From Batkoa obscura (lineage: Eukaryota; Entomophthoromycota; Entomophthoromycetes; Entomophthorales; Batkoaceae), in contig JASVEC010000280.1 in assembly GCA_030770535.1 (NCBI GenBank), positions 1-18,660 on the forward strand: a DNA stretch of 18,660 bases. Direction: 5' to 3'. Below the pieces are notes generated by a model. That model was not told the DNA's origin. It saw only the letters and a list, made by a program, of their open reading frames with translations, and made no database searches. The translations under genes were made by a program, and so were the position numbers. Below are positions 9,904 to 17,359 of the stretch, one piece after another. How positions within the stretch are numbered: the first letter of the stretch is position 1; every line of letters starts with the position of its first letter.

Positions 9904-10653
9904 ATGCGTTTCAGTAAATTATTATTTGGCATCGTCCTTTTATCTGTACCTTTCGTCTTAGCTGATGGTAAGTAAATTTTCCAATTTAAAATATTAAATA
10001 TTTAATTGAATATAGATGATGAGTCAAAAGATAGCTCAGAATCTGATGCCCCAAAAGGTAAAGCTGCTAACACTGATACCACCGAAATTGCAGGGAAATA
10101 TGAAGTTGTCTATTACTCTAACTCTACTAATTCCAAAGACATCATATTTTTAAAATGTGGTCAATCTAAAAAATTCACCATTACTATTCCTTCTGGTTCG
10201 GATGGAAAGATTGAACATGACACTAAGGGCCTTGATGGAGAAGCTGATCCAATTTATAAAACTATCTTAGGAGATTGGACAATCAAAGAATATACCAAAG
10301 TTAAAAGTTTGTTCAACTTGAAGATCGAGCTTCCAATTGGAGATAATGAATCCAACAATAAAATCGTATGCTGGTTAGTTAGCCCTAATAAAGAAACCGG
10401 TAATTTAAGAATTAATATTAACCCACAAAAACTTCAAACTTGTCCTACTGAGCTTGTTACTTCCACTGATTCTTGTAAAACTAACCTTGCCCATCTCGAA
10501 GCTAAATGTGTTGATGGTGCTTGCAAACCAGGAAATAGTAAATCAAAATCTGATAGCAAAGACTCTGATTCTGGAAAAGGAAGCTCTTCCGCTCTCACCC
10601 TTTCCACTCCTACCTTTTTCTTAGCTTCTCTTGCCATTTACGCTTCCCTTTAA
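9904..10653 (+). CDS. Secreted GPI-type cell-surface protein, unknown function
   Basis: Exons 9904-9967 and 10016-10653, joined across a 48-nt phase 1 intron (GTAAGT..ATATAG), give 233 residues. Exon 1 is almost exactly a signal peptide: basic start, hydrophobic core and likely cleavage after VLA at residue 20. The mature protein begins with an acidic Ser-rich stretch (DDESKDSSESD), followed by a domain of alternating hydrophobic residues that looks like a beta sandwich, with six cysteines, an even number that could form disulfides. A Lys/Ser/Asp-rich tail precedes a hydrophobic C-terminus (LTLSTPTFFLASLAIYASL) with small residues before it, the layout of a GPI attachment signal. I do not recognise the central domain; the Kre9/Knh1 family was considered but its tryptophan pattern is not evident. 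The protein probably sits on the plasma membrane or wall. Confidence 0.82.
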
Positions 10654-11288
10654 TATATTAGATTAATATAAAAGTCTAATGTTTTCTAATTGTCTCAGTT
10701 TTATTTCACTTTAAGTTTCTATAAAATACTAGTATTAAACCATTATCTTAATGATATATTTTAATACTTAATTTTCTAAATTATACTGTAATACCACACT
10801 TATAATATTACAATTATACACTACAATTATATGCGTGATTGAATATTCTTAAAACTGTATTTTAAATTGCAAATTACTTAATAAGGAGCTGTTGCGATTA
10901 AAATTTTAAAAATCAAAGTTTTTTGCCTATTGTTCTACATTTTGCTGATTTTAAAAATTACCGAATTTTTTGTAATAGCTAAATAACTTCATGAATTCAA
11001 AGCAATTCAATCTTGAATTATCAAACTTGTAGCTATTTCTTTACAAGCCTTTATTTTTATAGAAATAGTTACTTCTTACAAATTTTACTTATTGTTTTAT
11101 TCAGTATGCTATTATAGAACCCTACTATGTTTAACTTTCTTTGATTTCGATCTGGCTGTTTTTCTAAAATCAAAACATCAATAAATTATCCAATTCATTA
11201 AAAAAGACTCACAAGCAAGTCACTTTTTACTGGGATTGGATTTTTAATTTGGATTTCAAAAATAGGCATTAAATTTATTTTATTGAAA

Positions 11289-11393
11289 ATATGGGGATAT
11301 ATTTTTTTCAAGAATTTTACTAACAATATTTCCACTCAAACAGCGCTTAAAAAAATAAAAAAGGGATGAAACCAAAAAGGTACATCCCCATAT
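11289..11393 (-). mobile_element. MITE-like element, copy 5 (reverse)
   Basis: About 105 bp with intact outer ends: ATATGGGGATAT at the left and ACATCCCCATAT at the right. The inner order, AAGAATTTTACTAACAATAT then TTCCACTCAAACAGCGCT, then GATGAAACC, shows reverse orientation relative to copy 7. Outer TA dinucleotides on both sides would fit a TA target duplication. Confidence 0.88.
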
Positions 11394-11910
11394 CTTAGAA
11401 ATTGTTATAGTCCATAAGCTCACCATTTTCTATTTAGTTGTATTGGTAGTTATAATATATAGATTGTATCTATAATATAATTTCTAACACTTTGTTAGAA
11501 TCATGAAAACATTTTATTGTACATTCCGACGTTTTGTAAATATCAATGTTGCCTTTTCTTATATTCCCCAGTATACTTCTTATAGAAAAGCACTAAAAGG
11601 TTTAAGCATTTACTTAAGCTAAGTTTCCATTCAACGTTCTAATATTTTGATATTAAATACTCTCCAATTCAAGTATACAGTGCAAATATAAATTGTCCCG
11701 AAAATTGAAAGACTAAACTTTGGACGTCTATCTTTTAATCAATAGTAATTAATAAGTATTTATCATTCTCGATTATATTTAAAAATACTATATTATTGTG
11801 TACTTAAAGTGTTGGTTCTGTAGGTTTCATATTGAATTAATCATAATACCCCAAATCAATATTAAAAATGGGACAGTTTCTGAGGGGGTACTTGAAAAAA
11901 CATTAAATTT

Positions 11911-12342
11911 CAAAGCTATTTTTATTGTTAAATAACCCATGGTTAATTATTTTGATTTGTTATGAGAATTTCTAGTTCCACCCAAAAGAATATTATCTTC
12001 TCATTTTGATACTTATACTTTTCAGAGTATAAAAGAGTTTACAGAGTATAATAGTTCGAGGCTTTTTAACTGAATTAATCCCTGATATCTCGAACATTTA
12101 ATAAAGCCACTAAGTTTTCTTAATATTATTTTACATAGATTTTACATTAGTATTGTCTATTCTATTTGTCTTATATAGCTTGTAACCTATTACGTGCTAT
12201 TCCTCATAATCCAAGTCTATCTTAGTCACATAAACTAAGACCTTTCGACTTATAGTGTAGTCAACCCAGCAATAGCTGTTCTTGACTCCAAACCCTGATT
12301 ACCAGATTTCACAAAGCTATTTTTATTGTTATTAATAACCCC
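11911..12342. repeat. Pair of ~30-bp direct repeats 400 bp apart
   Basis: CAAAGCTATTTTTATTGTTA occurs identically at 11911-11930 and 12312-12331. Each copy is followed within a few bases by AATAACCC and preceded by an ATTT-containing run. The 380 bp between show no coding frame and no other repeat shared with the MITE family. It may mark the ends of a decayed insertion or a local duplication. Confidence 0.5.
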
Positions 12343-12422
12343 CCTATGATATTTGTATCATGTGTTTGATAAATACCGTACTTTACGCGAAATTTCAACT
12401 CAAAAGGTTCAAAACCGACGAT

Positions 12423-12529
12423 ATATGGAGATGTTTTTTTAGTTTTGTTACTTTTTTCCATTTTTTAAGTGCTGTTTGAATGGAAATATTGTTAGTGAAA
12501 TTCTTAAACACAAAAATATATCCCCATGT
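12423..12529 (+). mobile_element. MITE-like element, copy 6
   Basis: About 107 bp: ATATGGAGATGTTTTTTT, GTTTTGTTAC, TTTTTTAAGTGCT, TGGAAATATTGTTAGTGAAA and a right end ATATCCCCATGT. The central AGCGCT has changed to AGTGCT. It lies only about 330 bp from copy 7 in the same orientation. Confidence 0.83.
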
Positions 12530-12862
12530 CTAAAAAAATGATTAACAAAATATTTTATAAATTTTATCTGATTGCTCAAAGATGAACATTTTGAAATAAC
12601 TAAGGATTGACCTTGAACACGCCGGATTGGACCAGGGTCAATTGCCAACGTATAGTCTGTACCCTATATGGGTTGGTATTGATGCTGAATAGTGAAACCA
12701 AATGAGACACAAAATTATTCCCTAATTTTAAAGTTAAAAAGCCAATTTTTAGTAATACAGTACCCAAAAGTGATAAGATCACACTCAAATACTTATAAAA
12801 AAGGAGACAGTATTGATTTCTATGGAAACTGTTTGTATATGCACTATTGATTTAGAAGCAGC

Positions 12863-12970
12863 ATATGGGGATGTTTTTTTTTGGTTTCATTACTCTTCCC
12901 ATTTTTTAAGCGCTATTTGAGCGGAAAAAGTGTTAGTAAAACTCTCAAATAATAAAATACATCCCCATAT
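12863..12970 (+). mobile_element. MITE-like element, copy 7 (best preserved)
   Basis: 108 bp with perfect 12-bp terminal inverted repeats, ATATGGGGATGT and ACATCCCCATAT, continuing into an imperfect palindrome through nearly the whole element: CCATTTTTTAAGCGCT on the left half pairs with AGCGGAAAA-type sequence on the right. It has no coding capacity. The TA at both ends would suit a TA target site, so a Tc1/mariner-type non-autonomous element is my best guess; the family is otherwise unknown to me. Confidence 0.9.
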
Positions 12971-13276
12971 TTAACTCATAATGGTCATGAGTCAGAAGTA
13001 TCATTTCTATATTGTCTAGATGTTTCTTAAATACAGGGTACTATTACTTATATTGGTCTATACACTAAGTATGAGCCTAATAAATAAGGAGAAATCATTT
13101 TTGTTTCTCTACTATCCAAAGTAAAACACATTTAATACTATAATTAATAGACTGATGCTGCAAATTCTTAAGATTACGAGTAATTGAATCAGCTCAAAAT
13201 AATGATAGGATAGACTATTTATTAAAGGATTTAAATCTTAATACTATTTATATTTACAAAAAAGTAACAATCTAAA

Positions 13277-13441
13277 TTAATTCTTAAAAAAACTCTTCCT
13301 ATTTGATATTGACATATACTTTGGAAGGTGGGACATAAAACACTTGATAGTGTGCTGCAAATCCTCAATGATAAATGACGTATAGCAGCCTGTAATATGA
13401 TCCCATAGTAGGATAAAGACAACAATAGCTACAACATTCAT
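13277..13441 (-). CDS. Doubtful small ORF, 54 residues
   Basis: ATG at 13441 to TAA at 13277. The protein begins with a hydrophobic stretch (MNVVAIVVFILLW) that could be a signal peptide or membrane segment, followed by a polar part with two cysteines (C19, C34). Upstream on the same strand, at roughly 13447-13560, another frame is open for about 38 codons with a protein-like, Lys-rich composition (for example LSKGFKCFWKKTKLAKDKK). The two could be parts of a decayed gene, or chance. I recognise neither. Confidence 0.2.
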   Translation of the reverse strand: MNVVAIVVFILLWDHITGCYTSFIIEDLQHTIKCFMSHLPKYMSISNRKSFFKN

Positions 13442-13970
13442 CCTATACTAAAAATTCTTAGCAAAAAAATCCATATTTGAATGTTTTTTGTCTTTGGCTA
13501 ACTTGGTCTTTTTCCAAAAGCATTTGAAACCTTTAGAAAGCCCCTCGGAGAAAAATAAAATGAACTATAATGACCGTATTACGGGAGATAGTGAGAGCCT
13601 TTCCACTATTTTATTAAAAGATTGTTTAAACCCAAAATATTTTTTATACTTATAACATTTAACACTAACTCATACTTTTATTATTATTTTTAATCTGATT
13701 GAAATTTTTGTACATATTAAGCCTTAATCTTCAAAAATAAAATACTGTAATGTGATCTATAGTTTTTTCGTGGTAAATTTAATTAAATGCAAATACAGCG
13801 AATATATGATTACATATGGATTAGTTTAAAAGCTTGATTAATTTATATCCAGTATTTTTGTATTTTTTCAAAATTTATGCTATATAGAAAATAGGTAAAA
13901 GGTGAAATAGAAATTAACCTTAATTTTAGTTAAACTTTTACCTATATTATATTTAGGTATTTAACTATAA

Positions 13971-14142
13971 GGTAATTTATAAAATCTAATTTTTGGGCAA
14001 GTCCATTCTGGCAAGGATATAAGAATTGCCCGAATTTAACTTTTTCACTATATTAACTTTAGGTGTAAAGATATTTGTTATTGTAACAATTGACTTTCTA
14101 ATTAATTCTAGCCCAAAAAGTCAGATTACTTTATAAATTACC
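13971..14142. repeat. Inverted repeat with ~30-bp arms
   Basis: The left arm at 13971-13998 begins GGTAATTTATAAAATCTAAT and ends TTTTTGGGC. The right arm 14111-14142 begins GCCCAAAAA and ends TTTATAAATTACC, with a few mismatches and small gaps. The 112-bp loop has no coding frame. A smaller hairpin, GGGCAA/TTGCCC, lies just inside at 13995-14034. It probably is a second, unrelated MITE-type element; flanking TAGGTA (about 13892) and TACCTA (about 14199) may mark wider ends. Confidence 0.5.
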
Positions 14143-15220
14143 ATATACTTTTTAATCTTAGGGTATAAATAACATAATCTAAATTTACATTAAAAGTGTA
14201 CCTAATTCATTATTAATTTGCAAAAACCCCAACGAATTAATATTGGAAAATAAAGCTTTATGGTAGTTGTCCTCTAAAGTGAGTATCAAAGGATAAATCA
14301 TCTTTCTATCTATGTTAATATTTAATTCTCTTTAAATCAAGCTTTTTATTTTTTTATTATAGTTTTATTAAAAATTATCATAAATCCGTTTTTATTATTA
14401 TAGGCCATTTTCAAATTTAAATTGCAATATTTATAACTTTTAATATTATAACAGCTAATACTTTTAAATATATAAAATACATTATAATGATTAATACATA
14501 GTTAATATATTTATTATGACGAAAAATAAAATATGATAAGAATTATAAAAACGATACGGTAAATAGAAATAAAGAATATGTTACATATAATGGATCAAGC
14601 TTATATCAAAATAAGCCATATAATTTATTGTCTTTAACCTCTGAGTTGAAAATAGATTATAGATAAATTTCAATATAGAATTAGTAGGCTTCAGAGCATA
14701 TAGAAAGCCCAATTTGGAATAATACTTTCGAAAAATAAAATCTAGTCCGCTTGTTTACATTTGATAATAATTGTATAATTAAGGTTTAAAGCACGCATTG
14801 AGCTGTAAAGTAATAAATGATTACAAAACAATTTAACAATAATAATAGTAATTAAAAAAATATTTTTAGACCATATGAAGTAAGAAGGACCAGCTGGTAT
14901 CAATGTATATTAATAGCATTAGAAATCCAATTTAATTAAAAATTCAATTTTTGATATTATTTGAAACCAATTAGTTCTATTTAAAGAAAATAATTTTCTA
15001 TATTTGATATTTTAAATTTAAAAAAGAGGAGATAATAGAATATCAAAAGAAAGAGTGGATTTTTATTAAGAAGATAATAAGAATAGTCAAACTGTAACTA
15101 TAATAAAAAAGTGGCTAAAAAGTGTATTAAAGTTTCAAATGATCCAAATTAATTAATAAAACGCTATGATCCTGGTCGGGTATTATAAAGTAACTAGAGG
15201 TTCAAAAATAAAAATTGAAA

Positions 15221-15228
15221 TATAAAAG
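15221..15228 (+). promoter_or_regulatory. Possible TATA box of the mucin-like gene
   Basis: TATAAAAG, 95-102 bp before the ATG at 15323, in a leader without other ATGs close to the start. This is the best TATA match near a gene start in the window. Confidence 0.45.
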
Positions 15229-15322
15229 ACTCAAGTTTACTCAAAACTTCAATAATAAAAATAAACTCGTATAATTTCTAGCTTTTACTTGAAGTAAAAC
15301 AACTTAATTTTAGTACATTAAC

Positions 15323-16712
15323 ATGAAGTTCTCTAAGGATAATATCGTTATGACCTTGATGGTCAGTGTTTTAACCAGTGGCTATCTTTCTGCAGAAATG
15401 GATCAAACGATGGGCAATCTGACCAAGCTCCAGCAGGTGCACAAGCCGTACCAATCAACTTTCTACGCGATGCTCAAGGGATAAACGTTTGGCTCAGTCG
15501 ACGCACACCTCTCCCTACTGCTGCCCAGCCCAAAAAATATTACTATTATCCCACTAGAGTTCCACATACTAAAACTAAAACCCAGACTAGTGGTACTGGT
15601 ACGCTACTGGTACTCCAACCATTATCACCGATAGTACTAAACCTGCTTCTTCGACTTCGATTACAGCTACTACCACTACTGGAACTAACTCAAGTTCAGT
15701 AGATGGCCCCTCAACTACCAAAACTTCAACCACCCCAGCCGGAGCCTCTAGTACTGTGACTTCTCCAAGCCACTACCAGTGGATCAAGCACAAGCTCCCA
15801 TACTCCTACTGGTGCATCAAGCACTCCAGGACTTTCAACTAGTACGGAGTTTCTAGTGGATCAAGCACAATTTCCCATACTCCTACTGGTGCATCAAGTA
15901 CTCCAGGACTCAACTAGTACTGGAGTCAGTGGATCAAGCACAATTTCCCATACTCCTACTGGTGCATCAAGCACTCCAGGACTTTCAACTAGTACTGGAG
16001 TTTCTAGTGGATCAAGCACAATTTCCCATACTCCTACTGGTGCATCAAGACAACTCCAGGACTTTCAACTAGTACTGGAAGTTCTAGTTCAGTAACCTCT
16101 CCAGCTACTACTAGTGGGTCAAGCACAATTTCTCATACTCCTACTGGTGCATCAAGCACCCCAGGACTTTCAACTAGTACTGGAATTTCTAGTGGATCTA
16201 GCACGGGAATTTCTAGTGGGTCAAGCACAATTTCCCATACTCCTACTGGTGCATCAAGCACTCCAGGACTTTCAACTAGTACTGGAATTTCTAGTGGATC
16301 TAGCACAATCTCCTATACTCCTACCGGGGCATCAAGTACTCCAGGGCTTTCAACCTCTTCTAGCCATATCGGAACCTCATCCGTTGATAACCCAAGCTCC
16401 CCAAGTAGCACTTCAACCGTTTCCACTTCTTCAACTAGCCCCATCATAACTTTACCAGTAGTTACTGAGTCTTCAACTACTACTAAACCTGCGATTTCTA
16501 CTTCTACTTCTACTAAACAGACTACTAGTAAACATTATTATAATGAAACTAAACCTAGCGAAAGTGCTACTGCATCCAAAACTGAAGAGGTAAAACCAAC
16601 CGCTACTACTGAACCACCAAAGGAAGGTGGTAAACAACAAATAACTGAAGAAGAATTTATGGCATGGATTCGTGCCTGGTACTTAAAATATATGTCTGGA
16701 AAGAAGAATTAG
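15323..16712 (+). CDS. Ser/Thr-rich mucin-like secreted protein; frame interrupted
   Basis: Starts with a good signal peptide (MKFSKDNIVMTLMVSVLTSG, likely cleaved after LSA). A short unique part (with KKYYYY and PTRVPHTKTKTQ) follows, then Thr/Ser-rich sequence, about seven copies of a 26-residue repeat, more Ser/Thr-rich sequence, and a unique charged tail (EEEFMAWIRAWYLKYMSGKK). This is the layout of heavily O-mannosylated fungal wall or adhesin-like proteins, but the end is not a GPI signal. The Ser/Thr-rich reading changes frame at least six times between about 15395 and 16090, then stays open to the stop at 16710-16712. The repeats remain nearly identical in DNA apart from small indels. 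Either the gene decayed recently, or the sequence has indel errors in the repeats; the base loss in the neighbouring phosphatase gene favours errors at least in part. Confidence 0.65.
15781..16373 (+). repeat. 78-bp coding tandem repeat, about seven copies
   Basis: Copies begin at GGATCAAGCACA-like sequence at 15781, 15858, 15931, 16009, 16116, 16218 and 16296. Steps are 77, 73, 78, 107, 102 and 78 bp, so the basic unit is 78 bp (26 residues, with SSTISHTPTGASSTPGLSTS as the core) and two steps carry extra sequence. High DNA identity between copies suggests recent expansion or gene conversion, and makes length variation between strains likely. Confidence 0.88.
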
Positions 16713-16809
16713 AGATCAGGGTTGTTTTATTTCATTAATATTTTATTTTCATTAAAGCACAATTTTTATAAGTTTACTCTTTGTTTTTTATTTTTTACGT
16801 TTTTTTATT

Positions 16810-17314
16810 ATGGATAAATTAAAAGAATTGGATATTCAAATAAAAAGGTTGGAAAGTGAGATAAAATCATGCTTAAAGGACGATTTATTAAAACAATTTG
16901 AACCTGATAGCGCTTTAGAGGTACAACAAATACTATTGTATTATCAAAAGAATGGGTATAGAATTAAACTAAGGAGAGAAAGTTTCAAAGACCTAAGTAA
17001 TTTATTTCAGTTGAATGGAACATTAGATTAAATCTCCGTTTAGTTTTTTATATAGGAGAAAAAAGTAAAATCAAAGATTTAAAAAATATCATTGTACTAA
17101 AATTGAATAACAAGATTAGGCATAGGGGAATCAACTGGTAAACTAAGTCTTGTTTAAAATAAATTGGCTAATTAGTTTTAGGAAGTATTTTTGGAAAAAG
17201 AATGACTTAGCTTTTGTACATCAAAAATCAATGATAATATTAGATGATGAAAAGAGAATGGAAGACTATCCAATTGAGAATGATATATACATTATGTTTG
17301 TAAAGAAATATTGA
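16810..17314 (+). CDS. SNRNP25: SNRNP25-like U11/U12 snRNP ubiquitin-like protein, three exons
   Basis: Exons 16810-16996, 17056-17137 and 17182-17314 (introns 59 and 44 nt) encode 133 residues, close to the roughly 130 of human SNRNP25. Residues 1-30 are charged and helical, possibly coiled coil. From about 35 the chain follows the family: LEVQQILLYY then a first strand (YRIKL), KIKDLK (67-72) where relatives have TVxDLK, GINWKYFW (87-94) where human has HISWSYVW, and a C-terminal ubiquitin-like block MIILDDEKRMEDYPIENDIY, matching relatives of the form LxDDxxxLxDYGIRN. The splice phases (1 and 2) join these blocks exactly. In other organisms the protein belongs to the U11/U12 di-snRNP, which recognises minor-class introns in the nucleus. 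The orthology call rests on remembered family sequences, so it should be tested. The gene starts 97 bp after the mucin stop and ends 45 bp from the convergent phosphatase gene. Confidence 0.72.
17170..17181 (+). promoter_or_regulatory. Tandem in-frame splice acceptors
   Basis: The second intron of the SNRNP25-like gene has two AGs six bases apart (AG at 17174-17175 and at 17180-17181), and CTAAT just upstream could be the branch site. Both keep the frame. The distal one gives INWKYFW, matching the conserved tryptophan; the proximal one replaces that tryptophan with Cys-Phe-Arg. I chose the distal site. Confidence 0.5.
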
Positions 17315-17359
17315 AGAAATAAACTACTATCTTTTTTGTTATTTTGACTTTTTTATTAT

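Larger units (their letters stand above)
10654..15322. other. Gene-poor region of 4.7 kb
   Basis: No convincing gene. It holds three MITE copies (11289-11393, 12423-12529, 12863-12970), a pair of short direct repeats (11911 and 12312), an inverted repeat (13971-14142), and small open frames that may be chance or relics. These include 39 residues from an ATG at 11503 (+) and 54 residues at 13277-13441 (-). Base composition between about 11400 and 13600 is slightly less AT-rich than the rest, which fits old inserted or once-coding DNA. Confidence 0.5.

Noticed and set aside
10434-10637. Minus-strand frame of 67 residues opposite the GPI-type gene
   Set aside because: Fully inside the sense exon and lacking any motif.
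9904-10653. Assignment of the surface protein to the Kre9/Knh1 family
   Set aside because: Signal peptide and GPI layout fit, but the central domain lacks the typical tryptophan and Gly patterns, so I left it unnamed.
11503-11622. Open frame of 39 codons from an ATG on the plus strand
   Set aside because: Too short, no motif, no extension through plausible splice sites.
12054-12095. GTTCGAG...CTCGAAC, considered as a tRNA T-arm or a terminator hairpin
   Set aside because: Seven paired bases over a 28-base loop, with no acceptor stem, no A box and no anticodon arm.
12448-12788. Two overlapping minus-strand frames of 62-66 residues
   Set aside because: They run partly through MITE copy 6, have no recognisable motif, and look like chance frames.
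13985-14034. AATTTTTGG followed by a GGGCAA/TTGCCC hairpin, like the Sm site and 3' stem of a spliceosomal snRNA
   Set aside because: It lies in an arm of an inverted repeat, and the upstream sequence has none of the conserved U1, U2, U4, U11 or U12 segments.
15856-16449. Plus-strand frames reading Gln/Leu/Val-rich repeats
   Set aside because: These are out-of-frame readings of the Ser/Thr repeat; the Ser/Thr frame fits the signal peptide and the unique C-terminus better.
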